Shown: one piece after another, positions 34,677 through 46,329 of the stretch
Layout of the letters: the number at the start of each line of letters is the position of its first letter
Position numbering within the stretch: position 1 is the first letter of the stretch
Origin: Tipula vernalis
Lineage: Eukaryota > Arthropoda > Insecta > Diptera > Tipulidae
Reading direction: 5' to 3'
DNA: 64,000 bases
Assembly: GCA_958295665.1 (NCBI GenBank)
Contig: OY282560.1
Coordinates: 261,153,368 to 261,217,367, forward strand
Notes under the pieces: generated by a model
Database searches by the model: none
What the model was told of the DNA's origin: nothing
Seen by the model: the letters and a program-made list of their open reading frames with translations, nothing else
Made by a program: the position numbers and the translations under genes

Positions 34677-35309
34677 TATGTGTACGGGTGTACGGTGTGG
34701 GCCCGGAAGTCCGTGAGATCCAGCTATAATGCTTGGCTGTACATTCATAATCAATCAATCGTGTTCAAAATGTTAGTATAGCAGATGAAAGTAGCTATTG
34801 GTGTGCCGCAAGTTTCCGTTGTTGGGCCCTGCCTCTTCAATTTTTTTATTAATGATTGTTTCTGTCTAGCATTTAAGGGGAAATTTCAAATGTACGCTGA
34901 TGATAAGTACATTTTATATTCAGCACAGGACTACAGCACCCTTCAATCTATAATGCAATATGATCTAGACCTGCTAATTAATTGGCTGCTTAATAATGCT
35001 TAGTAATGCTTTATCTCTAAATTTAAACAAATCACACTATATGTTATTCTTTAAAAGGAGCCCTGTTATCAGACCTAACATTGTCCAAATTTTTTAGAAT
35101 AAAATTATTAAATTAATTCTTAACAAACATTACTTAACCCCAACTCGTGAACGATAGATTATACCTTCAATGTGAGACAAGTGCGTTTGTACAATTCTAT
35201 GTTATTTATTTACAAAGCAATTCACGGCTTGTCGTATTACAAACCAATTTTTCGATATGTCTTCAGCTCAAAATACAGTCGGCATTTTAATATTACCACA
35301 GCTCCCAGT

Positions 35310-36108
35310 GCAAACATGATAAGAAACTTTATAACCCGTTTTGAGGAACGGGGTGCAGTATTTGATGAGCTACGAACAAATCGTCACCTCAGTATTTCAG
35401 TGTTACAAACGCATTTTAATCTATTTGGAGTTAGGTATGCCATTTTGCATTGTGATAGTCCTAATCCTATTTTTAATAAAATCCATTTGTGTCATTTAAA
35501 AACGGGGATCACAACCTGTTATAATAATGATTCTGAAATCTAATCGATCTGTTCGCAATGAACAAGCTGTGGAGGCTGAGCACGAAAGTGTCAACGATGA
35601 TCCTTCTATGCCTACTCGTCTGCGTGCTACTCAATTGGCTATCTCCAGAATATCACTATACGACATAATTTGAAACTTCATCTGTAGATGCTTCCATACA
35701 AAATTCAAGTTGCCCAAGAGTTATGGCCGAGGAATACAAACTTTTCGATGACCGAATAATTTCAAAAAATTCAAATTTCGTTTAGCCACCTCGTTCCCCA
35801 GATTTGTCGGCTCCTGATTTTTTTTATTGCGTTTCTTAAAAGAACGGGTTTACGTGAACAAACCACAAAACATTCGGAAACTGAAGCAGAATATTCCGAG
35901 AGAAATTGCAAATTAGATTACAAAATACCTCATAGAAAGATCCATTAACTGCCAACAAGTCATTTAAGGAATATTATTTTTCAAACTTGCGTTTAAAAAA
36001 AAATTAATAAATTACACTTTCATTAAACAAAACAAATAAAAAATTTAAAAAATAAGAAAGTTATATGTATTTTAAATCAGTCAGTCCAAGTTGGCCCATC
36101 CTGTATAT
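35310..36108 (+). pseudogene. Second mariner-like transposase fragment
   Basis: MIRNFITRFEERGAVFDE (35314 on) matches the N-terminal domain of a mariner-like transposase group; from 35551 the frame RSVRNEQAVEAEHESVNDDP and TQLAISRISLYDI continues the same domain; near 35.79 kb PPRSPDLSAPDFF gives the third catalytic aspartate motif, followed by RVYVNKPQNIRELKQNI. The end reads AAGTTGGCCCATCCTGTATA near 36108, with TA repeats. The middle with the first two aspartates is missing. LINE-like C-terminal sequence seems to lie between the first two pieces (35.37-35.53 kb), which I cannot explain. Gypsy sequence resumes immediately after. Confidence 0.65.
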
Positions 36109-36129
36109 ATAATTCTGGGAATAAACGAG

Positions 36130-38195
36130 TAAATTTATCGAACTCATTACCTACCCATAAAATCGCAACGCTCGAAGAATTAAAGGAACGTATCGAATGG
36201 TATAATAGTATGCAGGCATTGCGAACTAGCCATTATGTTAACTCGATATCAACGGCGAATACGTCTAATACATCAAAAGTTACAATCATCCAAAACGATT
36301 TCATCAATATGATTCAAAACGTTGCTTTAATTGTGGGGAAATCGGGCACTTTTCGATACAATGTATGAAACCCCAACGACGAGAAAGATGTACCAGCATA
36401 ACGAATGTTCGGTGGATATGGTAATCCAACTTCCAACTAATATATCATACGAAGTCAAAGCAATCATCGATACGGGAAGCCAAATTAATATAATTAAGCT
36501 AATTTGGGTGACGATTCGATAATTCGTCGTTTGTCCGACTCAAAAAGTGGAACAGATGTTGCAATGCAATTTGTTTGATGAGATATTAAATTTTGAGTAT
36601 TTTTCAGACGATGAATTTGGATTTGAATCGAACCATGATTATAGAATAGGACCATTAGATGACGATAAAACGAAAGAATACTTGGTTCAGAATAGATTTA
36701 ATAAATTGATTAAACCGATACCGGAAACCAAATACGAACTTAAAATTGTCCTTAATAGCGATAAGACCATACACTCAGTTCCGAAACGACTTTCAATGCA
36801 TGAACGTAAACTAGTGCGCGATATGATTGACGATTTACTTGACCGTGGAATAATACGACCAAGTACAAGTGACTTTGTTAGTAGAATAGTGTTGGTAAAG
36901 AAAAGAAACGGTTCTCATCGTATGTGCATCGATTACCGCGAACTTAATATAACAATAAAAGAAAGATTTCCTTTACCATTAATAGACGATTGTACAGAAA
37001 AATTGCGAGGAAAAAAGTGTTTTCACTAATAGACCTACGAAGTGGATTTCACCACATACCATTAAGGGAATATGAATATTCAAAACTGCCCTTTGGCCTA
37101 TGTAATGCACCATCGGTATTTCAGCGGTTTGTATTAATAATTTTTAAACAATTAATTGAATCAGGTGACGTGATAATTTACATTGATTATATCCTGGTGG
37201 CGACGGATACAATAGAAAAACATTTTGAAATATTCAAAAAGGTGTTTGACATATTGTATGCGAATTGTTTAAAGATTCAATCTACTAAATGTAGTTTAAT
37301 GTGAGATAAAATTGATTACTTAGGTTATGAGATTGGTCAAGATGAAATTCGCCCGACGTCGCGACACCTTAATTCAATTCAAAATTATCCATTACCTAAG
37401 AATGTCCACGAACTTCACCATTTTATCGGTTTAACAAGCTTCTTTAGACGGTTTATACGAAATTACTCGATATTAGTTAAACCCTTACACAATTTGTTAA
37501 CAAAGGGGCTGATTATAGATTGGATTAAGTTGAAGTAGGCACATTTCAATTGTTAAAGTCCAGATTGACATCGTCACCAACTTTGACTTTATATAATCCT
37601 AGCGCAGCTACCGAATTACATACGGACGCTAGCCAAATAGGTTTTGGTGCTATCTTGTTACACGTTATCACTCCTACGAACTGGAAACGCTTGCTATCAT
37701 CTATGCTCTGCAATGTTTTCATGTTTATGTACATGGAATTCATGTCAAATTAGTAACTGATTGTAATTAATTAAAACTGACGTTGGACAAAAAAGATACT
37801 AATAATCGAAAATGATAGAATGCGACATGTTGACGCGGTAAGTCGTGCACCAAATATATTGATATTGGAATGCAACCTTTTGAGAACTCTGGCGCATTTG
37901 CAGTTGACAGACGATACCTGACGAAACGAAAACGGAGAAATTAAATTCTATGAGCTGAGAGAAAATCTGGTGTATCGAAAATACAAGAACAGATTATTAT
38001 TTTTGGTGCCTTAAGTCTTTGTCGATGAAATAATAAGACAACACCATAATATCGGACACGTAGGTGTTAATAACACCATCGAAATGATTAGACGTAATTA
38101 TTGGCTCACGAATATGGTGGAAAAAATTAACGAGCAAACCCATTCATAACTTAATAACGAGCAATCAGAGTCGATTGAAGAGTCAGATATGGCCG
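36130..38195 (+). pseudogene. Ty3/gypsy gag end and pol
   Basis: In order: gag end with a CCHC knuckle (CFNCGEIGHFSIQC, 36323-36364); protease AIIDTGSQINII (36469 on); reverse transcriptase with KRNGSHRMCIDYRELN, SLIDLRSGFHHI, LPFGLCNAPSVFQRF and the catalytic box reading YIDY instead of YIDD (37179-37190). About 13-20 residues before LPFGL are missing. Then IGLTSFFRRFIRNYS, the RNase H start TELHTDASQIGFGAILL (37.6 kb) and the integrase zinc domain HHNIGHVGVNNTIEMIRRNYW (38042 on, cited in part). The integrase core is deleted and only a short tail (ESIEESDMAEM) precedes the LTR. Stops and shifts occur throughout (for example near 37.03, 37.30 and 37.54 kb). Confidence 0.85.
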
Positions 38196-38198
38196 AAA

Positions 38199-38334
38199 TG
38201 TAGGGTTTATATTTAATGTAAAATACTTATCATAACAAATAATAGAGGCCACTATAATGAATAAAGAATAAATCGCTTAGTTCGTAAGCCTAACGCAAGG
38301 AAGACGAAGCGCGTAGGTAGTCATAAAAAGAAAG
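38199..38334 (+). repeat. 3' LTR of the Ty3/gypsy element (homologous part)
   Basis: Starts TGTAGGGTTTATATTTAATG and matches 30772-30926 up to AGAAAGAC. The LTR may extend to about 38575, where the minus-strand LINE begins, but there is no matching 5' sequence to confirm it. Confidence 0.75.
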
Positions 38335-38583
38335 ACGCCATCTAAACAAAAAAGCGATTTGAAAAAAAAAAACGATACGATTGCGATATGTGAACGATGC
38401 ATATTTTTTATAGCACACCACGCACTTTCATATTTGTATTTCTACTCCCATAGAAACAACGAAAATAAAAATTGTATATTGCCCGTTCTCTTACTCGCCA
38501 TTTCAATTCAAGTTTAAACTAAAACAAAAGCGAACGGCAATTCATTGTGTGAAGATGAGAGTCAATAAAAATTAAGTCTTAAT

Positions 38584-41500
38584 TCATAGTTTGTAATTAA
38601 TTCCATCCACAAAGTCACATAATATTTTATATTCTTCCATTCTCTGATCTTTTAAGATTTCTAATAAGGAGTTTCTGTATAATAGCGGGAAATTATTTCT
38701 TATATTGTTATATATGACACAATCGTTAATAATATGTTCATTATCTTCAACAGTGTTGCAAATCTCACAATTAGATGTAGATTCAAGTCCCAAAAGGAAT
38801 TTAAATTTTTTGTTAACTGTGTGACCTGAGATTAATCTGTAAATTAACCTGGTTTGGCAGGATGTAAAATTAGAGTCTTTAAATAGGAAAGATGATCTTG
38901 GAGAAGGGCAAATTTGTTTATAAAAGTGACCGGATGAATTACACATTAATGTGTAGTTTTCCTTCCACTTATTATTTATAGATCTGGAGATATCGTTAAA
39001 TAGGTCTGTGAGAGTAGGTTCATTATTAAGAAAGTGCGAAGGGGAAAAAACTGCTTTTTTTGCTAAACCATCTGCTATGGTATTTCCTTTTAAGCCACAA
39101 TGACTCGGGAACCAATGTATGACAAAATTTTTTGTTTGGTTATGATCTGTAGTATCGATAATTTGGTTTTCATAGTGTCTATTTGTATCATGTGATAAGG
39201 CATATTGTTCAGAATGGTTCATAAGATTTTTATTTGTGATTCCATCAATATTTGTTATAATGCTAAAATTAGAAAAAGAAGTTTGTTTTATATGAAAAGG
39301 TTTAATTTTGGAAAGAAAAGTATAGTTAGAATATAAGTCATTAAGTTTAGGAAGAGAACTATTGCTTTTAATGTCGTTACTGATTTTGGAATTATTATAT
39401 AGATTTTTTGTAATCTAAATTAGTGATTTTTTAGTAAAATCTGAGGTAGATCTGAGGTTGTTTCTAGGGATTCGGATAAAATAGCCGGAATCGGAGTAGT
39501 TCTTAAGAAGCCTAGACAAGCTCTCAGACAAGCATTTTTAATAGATTGACAGATATTAATATATTTTTTATATTTAGTGTCTGTAAAAACATAAGTGTAT
39601 TCAAGTTTTGATTTAACTATCGCTTTAAAAATATTGATCATTGTTTCAGGATTTACACCTCCATTAAAATGGGTGAGAGTTTTAAGTAAGTTAATGGAAT
39701 TGGAAATATTTGCTATTAAGTTTGTGTAATGATTTGATAATGAAAGTCTATTTGTTAAAGTTGTACCCAGTATCTTAGTAGTTAATCTTTCTTTTATATA
39801 GATATTATTAATTTTTAAATTTAGAGATTTGGAATTATTTTTATTAGTGAATAGTCTTAAAAAATGAGATATATCAGTGTTAATTTGTAGTTTTAAAGAT
39901 TGTAATTTATCAGTTAATGAGAGTAAAGTAAAATCTGTTATTAATTGTAAGTTATCATGGTTATCGGCAGAAATTACAATGCAAATATCATCGCCATATT
40001 GGAAAATTTTTGTATAGGGGTTATTGATGTCGTGTAAAGAAGTGGTATAGATATTAAAAAGGGTAGGACTCAAACAGCTACTCTGAGGAATGCCTTTATT
40101 AGTGTAATGAATGGAAGCTTGATTGATATTTTGAATTGAAATAATTCTATTTGGGAGAAATTGAGAAATCCAATGTGTATGTTATTAGGGAAATTGAAGT
40201 TTTTAAAGGTGTTTAATAAAATATTTTTATCTACATTATCAAAAGCTTTGGAAATGTCAATGTTAACTAAAACAATTTTTTTTTGTTGTTGTTTGAGGGA
40301 GTTGATGAAATTAAACATTTCTACAAAATAATCAGTGATACTTTTATTTTTTCTAAAACCAAAATTGTAATAGTTGAGAGTATTATGGGAGATTAGATGA
40401 TCATTAATTCGTTTTAAAATGAGTTTATTGAAAATTTTTGAAAAAATAGGTAACAGGCAAATAGGACGGTAGTTAATAATGTTTCTATCATCTCTCCCCT
40501 TTTTCAAAATGGCAATTGTGTATGATGTTTTCCATTTAGTGGGGTAAATCTGATTTTGCCAGATGTTATTAAAATGGTTTGTAATAATATTGATTATAGG
40601 TCAGGATTAGTGGAAACTAACTGTTTAATGAATTTATATGAGATTTTATCATATCCTGGAGCAGTATTATTGGAGTTTTTAATAATGTCAAGAATTTCAG
40701 TGTTTTTAAATTCCGCAGGATTAATAGGATTGAGGTTATTAGAGGGATTAGGAGGGGATTCAAAAGCGACAGGAAAATTATAATTTAAAAATTTATTTGC
40801 TACTGTAGGATCTTCTAAAATTCTATAGTTGGATTGTTTTTTATTTTTTATTTTATTGGTATTGTTCCAGAGATCGGAATTGTTAGTTTTATGATTTATA
40901 CTCATCAAAAAAATGTTCCAAGATTTTTTCTTTTCTCTTCTGATTGTTAATTTAAGGTTTTGTACAGATTTTTTTAGTTCAATAGCGATAAAAATATTTT
41001 TGTTTAGATTATAAATTAGTTGCTTGTGTTTTTTAATGTTCCATAGTCTGTATAAGGTCGTTCCACCAGGGTTTAGGTTTGAAAGTATTTTTACTTGTGA
41101 TGATAGAAGTGTTTTCAGAAATTAATTTTTCTAGATGTTCTTCAACATTGCATTTATCATCAATATTATTTAGATCAAAATCTCTCAATACTTTTAACCA
41201 GTTTGTGATTTGTTTTTTTTTGATAATAGTTTAGTTTGTCAATAAGTATTGGGAGATGGTCACTTCCTAAATTGATGGGATCAATTTTCCATGAGAGTTT
41301 TTCAAAAAAAAAAAAAAGATCTTGTCTTGTGTGAGAGCCATCATTCAATAAAAAGACGTTATTAGCAGTGATTATATCTGCAATTTTATCGCCCACTCTG
41401 TCGTAAGTAGGGGTTAATGAATCATCCCAAAGACTATTATAAATATTTATGCCTCCCGCTATTAAACAGTTATCTAGATTTTGAGTGATAAGATGTTCAA

Positions 41501-41861
41501 ATTCATTAACGATTTCCTGAGGTCTAATAACCGAGTTGTTATAAAAAGATAAGATATTAAAATCAATATTTTTAAATTTGATGTTAATTTTGAAAGCTTG
41601 AAAACGGATGTAATGAAAATTTAAATTAATAATCTTCCAAGAAAGTTTTTTATGTATTAAAAAACCTACACCGCCAAAACCATCTGGTCCGTCATCAGTA
41701 ATAAGATTGTAATTATTAAAAATTAAATTGCTATTTGGGCTTGTCCAGGTTTCGGATAGAATAACGATATCAATATGATTGGATTGAATATAATGGTATA
41801 GTAAATCTTTGTTACTATTTAAACTACGAATATTAATTTGTAAAATTTTTAAAGGCTGCAT
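38584..41861 (-). pseudogene. I-clade LINE ORF2 (endonuclease-RT-RNase H)
   Basis: Five collinear pieces in different frames. 41861-41175: endonuclease, MQPLKILQINIRSLNSNK, ILSETWTSP, GGVGFLIHKK and SDHLPILI; the usual GDFN catalytic motif reads GGIN. 40908-40594: linker with NNTAPGYDKISYKFIKQL. 40507-40070: RT with INYRPICLLPIFSKIFNKLI, GFRKNKSITD and VNIDISKAFDNVDK. 40073-39420: LSPTLFNIY, the catalytic box YGDD and KILGTTL. 39222-38584: end of RNase H (VIHWFPSHCGLKGNTIAD) and a C-terminal motif CEICN...H...DC. The N-terminal two-thirds of RNase H, with the TDGS motif, appears to be deleted between 39.4 and 39.1 kb. In the 40.5 to 40.6 and 40.9 to 41.2 kb gaps the frame is lost. Confidence 0.85.
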
Positions 41862-41906
41862 AATGAATGGATAAATGAAATGAAAACGAAAACTGGGAAG
41901 AAAAAT

Positions 41907-43250
41907 TTATTTTTTAATAAGTTTATTTAATTTGATTTTGAGAGAGTCTATATTAGCCGGATGTTTATTAAAGTCATCGGAATTATCTAAAATTAATTTG
42001 ACGTCATTAAAGATTGAATCTCTTTCGCTTATTTGACTTCTTAGCTCTTTTACTAATTCATTTAAGACATTAATTTTTCTAGCGTCAAAGTTCATTAAGT
42101 TGTTATTGGGCCAGGCTTGATTATTAGTACATATATCGTTGTTGAAATCTATCGGTTTGGGAATATTTTGTTGTCTACCATAAAGGTGGCTTTTAGATTC
42201 TCTAAAACTTGATTTGTTTATTATCATATGCTCTCTAATTTGTTTCTGTCTATATCTTTCATTACACTGGAAAAAATTAGTAGCGTGGCCCGTTCCACAA
42301 TACTTACAAGACACTTTCTTGTCACAATCATGGTCGGCCTCGACAGTTTTAGCACATGTTGGACATCTATTAATTTTTGATCTACATCTAGTAGCTGTGT
42401 GTCCGTAATTCAGACATTTTTTGCAGAATAACGGATTTGGTATAAAATATTCAACTTTTAATAAAATATTGTCGTAAAGAGTGACATTGTGTGGAATAAT
42501 TCCTGAATCGAAAGTGATTTTAACTGATTCGATATGTTCAGCTGTTTTGGAGGTATTATTCCATTTTGTCATCCTTTCTATATTTGAGATATTGTATTTC
42601 GATTTAATATTTCCTTTAATTTCCTCAATAAAGAGTACAATAGGAATATTCGTAACAATGCCGATTGAGGATGTGAAATTTTTCGGTTTATAGGTTGTAT
42701 AATTGTCAAATTTTTTAAAGGTTTCTGATTTGACACAGTTATTTGCGTCTTCCAATTTGTTAAAAATAATCTTGACCACATTTTTGCTAACAATTGAGAT
42801 ATTTTTGACATCATTGAACTTGTTGAACTTGATTGCTTTACCTAATAAAACTAGATTTAAATTTTATTTACTAACAAAAACAGCAAATGGGCCGATATCT
42901 ATTTTGTTATATAAATTAATTTTGACTTCAGTGCTAGGCGTCATGTTTGAATTATTAGATTGATCCATAGACATATCTGAAGAAGGCAAAGGAGTTATTT
43001 CATTATATTTGACGCATTTGCGATTTGCTTCCTATTTTGTTTCCTTTTAATGTCCTTATTATGCATATTATTATATTCACTGTTTTCTATTATGTTATTA
43101 TTAATGACGATTTTGGATTTTTTATTTTTATTTATTACATTTTCAGAATCAGAGTCAGAGAAAACTCCAGAAAATGGTAGAGGTGCAAAGTACTGTGTAC
43201 TTTGTCCCTCCTCGCTTTTATTAGGTGGATTTATTATTTTGTGGATAGAA
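41907..43250 (-). pseudogene. I-clade LINE ORF1 (gag-like, three CCHC)
   Basis: The main ORF (42779-41907, 290 residues) has an RRM-like stretch then three zinc knuckles: CKKCLNYGHTATRC, CPTCAKTVEADHDC and CKYCGTGHATNFFQC. The C-terminal third is charged and ends with a leucine-lysine rich helix. Upstream the reading continues to about 43.25 kb: MSMDQSNNSN (near 42.97 kb), an RRM-like start IDIGPFAVFVSK, an in-frame TAA near 42863, and before that, in another frame, FAPLPFSGVFSDSDSEN. ORF1 proteins of I elements bind RNA and form the retrotransposition particle. The ATG at 42779 is internal; the true start must lie upstream. Confidence 0.8.
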
Positions 43251-43269
43251 AAACAACTATGAAAAGACT

Positions 43270-45740
43270 TACCCGAGAATAAACAAACAAATCAGACTAA
43301 ATTATTAAGATATTAATTTAAATGAAAAGCAAATTAATTAAAATTAAATGAAAAACTGATAATTTATAAAACACTTCACTAAAAAGAGACGCTCACACAA
43401 TAAAGTTTCGAGAAAGAATGCTTACTACATTTTTCATCTCAAAATCAACTTTTTTTTATCACAAATTAAAGTTTTTTAAATCAAATTCAATATTATTCAT
43501 ATCAATTGAATTTGCTTTAAAAAAACCTTTACTTGTTATAAAAAAAAAATAGTTGATTTTAACATGAAAAGGTTATTTATACATCAAATTTATTACAAAA
43601 TTCTTAAAATCTTCACAGAATTATCATAAAAAGAATTATTTTAAATTGAATTGAAATACTATTAATTTGAAACAAAAAACTGTTATTTTGATTTAAATAA
43701 AATAGTTAATTTGGTTTGAAATTTAATTAATTTCAATTGAATTGATCATGAAAAAAAATTAATTTGGTTTTTTAACAAATACCAATTTGGTTGGAAAAAT
43801 TGTTTTGAAAAAGATGTGTTTGAAATTGTTTCGCTTGTGTTTGATTGTCAAAAGTAAAACGCCAAGATTTATTTTCTGTCTGATGTATTTCATATGGATT
43901 TATGTTTAGTGTCATGTATCATAACTGATTATCACCTGATTTAATTTACGTAAATTTAAATTTTGGTTCTGCTTGCAGAACCATGCTGCGCAGGTATGTA
44001 TATTTTTTTAACGGAATACTTTTATTGGGCCACTTGTTTTCGACATTTTCTGACACTCTATACAAACGAAACTACATATTTTTAACGTCAGAAAACTTCA
44101 CTCCGATTGGCCCATCACCTAAAATGGTCAAATGCTTAAGCTGTTGAAGCAGATATTTTTAAATTTTTACAAACTAAAAACACATATTGAAACGAGAGCC
44201 GAATTAGAAATACAACTAACCTGATGTTTACTGAACACATTGTTGACCGGCAATTTTACACAGAAACTATATCATGCCACCGGTTATTATTTTGTAATTG
44301 AATATGGAAGTAAAGTAGAACATTCTAAATAAACTCCAATAAATTGTATTTATACTGAATGAAATTAAACTTTTGACATATTTTTTATTGTTGTAGTTAA
44401 GTTTTTTTAGTTTTTGCCATGGGTTTCATAAATCGTAATAGATAATGCAAATGCAATGACGAGTTAACTCGTCGTCGGTCAACAACGATTGGGCATGAAA
44501 TGGCGAGTTAACTCGTCACCGGTCAACAATATTCTATTTCCAAAAACTATTTCTTAAAAATACTCAGAACCCGACAATTTCTTTATTATCAGCGAAATCA
44601 AATGTTCAAACTTTAAAAGGTGAAAGGTCAAATGTACAAACATTGCTTTATCATAATTCAATGGATTTCAAGTTGAGTAGACATGGTTAAAAAAAATGTC
44701 CCCACACAAATAAAAAAAAAAACAAATTTAGCTCGTTTTAAATGAAAACATCAAAATCAATGGATTACATAAAAAAGAAGCATATAAAACACCATTTTAA
44801 AATACATACTGTGAAAAAAATATGAAAAATTCTATAAAGCATAATCTACTCGTAAACGTAATATGAAGGAGCAAATGTTATAAAAAATGTTTAAGCACTA
44901 AAAGCATACATATTTTGTTAGTACATATAGCAAAAATCATGTATTTCCATGTACATATAGTATGTACTTCATTGTTTTCTAGGTGAATATGAAACACGAC
45001 ATTTTGTTTTGTGTCGAATGGGAAAATATAGGGAAGAAAAACAATAACGATGGAAAATTTATACATAACACAATACTCGTACAAGTACATAGCTAAAATC
45101 CTATACAGAAATTATATTTACAACAATATTTCCCAATCTTTGAACAATGAAGCAAAAAAGTGCATTAAGAACAAATACAACGAATGAAGTATGCAGAGTG
45201 GCCAATATTTTTATTATTGTTATTATTTTATAATATTATTACTACCATTAGCATTATTATTACCAGTCAGTGTAAATAATATGTTAGTAAACGTTAATGG
45301 TATAGTTAATGGTTCCTTTACAAACATAGTAAATAGGATCCATATACAAATACAAAAATAAACTCTTTCGTTGTTGTTGTGCTTTTGTTCTATTTGTTGT
45401 TTTTACTGGCTTTGTTCTTATTATTATTATTGTTGCTCTGTTTTATTTTTGTTTAGTAAAGTTTTACAGTTCATAGAATTTTTATTGTTTATCAGAGGCA
45501 AAAAAAATGTATGGTGTGGCAAAATTTTCTGCTCATGTTACTTCAGTGGGAATACATAATGTTAAAGATTTTTAGTTTCCTTTTTCAGTTTATGTGTAAA
45601 TTTTGATTATGTAATGCATCGTTTATTGTTTTTGGAAAATTCTGTATTTGTGTGTCGGATTTTCATTATACATAAATTTCTTTTCAATCAGCTAATTTAT
45701 ATACATTTCATTCAACTTATTTGCTATAAATCTTTTGTAC
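43270..45740. other. Non-coding AT-rich stretch
   Basis: The first 550 bp is especially rich in AATT and TTTAAA words with several imperfect palindromes. No coding motif was seen. A repeated palindrome near 44.46-44.53 kb is listed separately. Cys/Tyr-rich short ORFs near 45.4-45.7 kb look like low-complexity translation. Confidence 0.5.
44458..44528. repeat. Duplicated GAGTTAACTC palindrome block
   Basis: GACGAGTTAACTCGTC (44458-44473) is a perfect 16-bp palindrome; GCGAGTTAACTCGTC at 44503-44517 repeats it. Both are followed by (R)YCGGTCAACAA, so the block of about 28 bp is duplicated with a 45-bp period. Confidence 0.75.
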
Positions 45741-45944
45741 GTAGTGCAAGGCAGTGCTTCTCAAACTGTAGGCTACAGCTCAGCAAGGCGGTCATGTAGC
45801 TGTTGCCAGGATGGCCGAAATAATTCAGTTTTTCTAAATAGTTTTTATACCAAAACAAAAACCATTTTTCTAGCTAATAATATTTCGTGTAAAGCTACAA
45901 AATTATATTTCTCGTTTCTAATCTTATCTAAGTATTATGGACTT

Positions 45945-46292
45945 TGTTTCTTATCGAAACAGCGACAGTTGTTTTCTTTCACAAAAACAACGAGAACACC
46001 ACAAAATTTATTTTATTTGACAATTTTATTTAGATGTTTTATTTAGATGTGATTACAATTGTGGTTAATTTGCGAATGACCGAATAATATAATTTTATGT
46101 CGGTACATGCGAGAAGCGCAATAAAAAACATATTATATAATTTAAAAATACCGAACATGTACAAATACATAGATAAATAAATTACAATTATATATGGTAC
46201 AGAAACAAAAAAACGGGATTAATCAAAACATATATAAATAACAAACTTTATATACATAAATTAGACAGAGTCAAATTGGGTGAGCGTGAACA
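45945..46292 (-). repeat. 3' LTR of the BEL/Pao element
   Basis: About 348 bp, nearly identical to 49968-50319. In element orientation it begins TGTTCACGCTCACCC. Preceding bases GACTT compare with GACCT behind the other LTR, a nearly perfect 5-bp target duplication. Confidence 0.9.
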
Positions 46293-46306
46293 TACTGCCC
46301 CCTTTG
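46293..46306 (-). other. Polypurine tract of the BEL/Pao element
   Basis: On the minus strand CAAAGGGGGCAGTA lies directly before the 3' LTR, the expected position for plus-strand priming. Confidence 0.75.
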
Positions 46307-46329
46307 ACAGTACCCCATACTTTCAAATT

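Larger units (their letters stand above)
32786..34756 (+). mobile_element. (AATC)n-tailed retroelement, three related units
   Basis: The LINE RT is interrupted with an exact 23-bp duplication, AATCGTGTTC...TTAGTAT, at 32763-32785 and 34757-34779. The insert ends in TAATCAATCAATC, a short tandem tail typical of target-primed insertion. Inside, three related segments follow each other (about 33045-33298, 33360-33655 and 33660-34756), each with ACCGGG(T/G)CG.GTC(T/G)GTCCCAACT, AATCCTAT and CGGTTTTG-like blocks; the first and third end with the same GCTTGGC...ATAATCAATCAATC. No protein is recognised. A mariner lies inside the third unit. It could be the 3' region of a LINE or a SINE that was mobilised as a trimer. 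Confidence 0.7.
31508..35530 (+). pseudogene. jockey/CR1-like LINE, 5'-truncated and interrupted
   Basis: Starts within the endonuclease: DIDHILSNNF then SFSDHRQISI. Next comes the linker (near 31.85-32.05 kb: PWINNEIL in which the tryptophan codon is TAG, KRNYP, LINKAKRDYYS). The RT begins GPDSISAKLLK, then AFDLGVFPSSLAQAK joined directly to YRPISILSN: the usual residues between (IPIFK.GD-type) are deleted. Then FIDIRKVFDSINHELLL (first catalytic D), and after the 32786-34756 insertion GVPQVSVVGPCLFNFFIND and YADD at 34.90 kb. The C-terminal region is seen at 35.17-35.53 kb (RLYNSMLFIYKAIHG, RTNRHLSIS). Several frame changes make it a pseudogene. It sits inside the gypsy element's gag. Confidence 0.8.
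30772..38580 (+). mobile_element. Ty3/gypsy LTR retrotransposon, interrupted
   Basis: Direct LTR-like copies start at 30772 and 38199 (both TG). Between them lie a gag start with a SAP-like motif (31.2-31.5 kb), a large block of inserted elements (31508 to about 36110) and then gag zinc knuckle, protease, reverse transcriptase, RNase H and the start of integrase (36.1-38.2 kb). The order PR-RT-RH-IN is that of Ty3/gypsy. The integrase catalytic core and most of its C-terminus are deleted. No env-like ORF is visible. Confidence 0.8.
38575..43262 (-). mobile_element. I-clade non-LTR retrotransposon
   Basis: Two ORF regions in the order ORF1 (three CCHC knuckles) then ORF2 (APE endonuclease, RT, end of RNase H and a C-terminal Cys/His motif) on the minus strand. 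This order and the RNase H are those of the I clade. About 4.7 kb is present, close to full length, but the 5' UTR boundary (about 43.26-43.3 kb) and the 3' end (near 38.57 kb, directly behind the stop codon) are not sharply defined. Confidence 0.85.

Noticed and set aside
42214..42963. Plus-strand ORFs of 64-86 codons
   Set aside because: Antisense shadows of LINE ORF1.
43430..43830. A fold-back element in the AATT-rich block
   Set aside because: The inverted matches are short and arise from simple composition.
45371..45559. Cys/Tyr-rich ORF of 62 codons
   Set aside because: Translation of T-rich low-complexity sequence; no domain.
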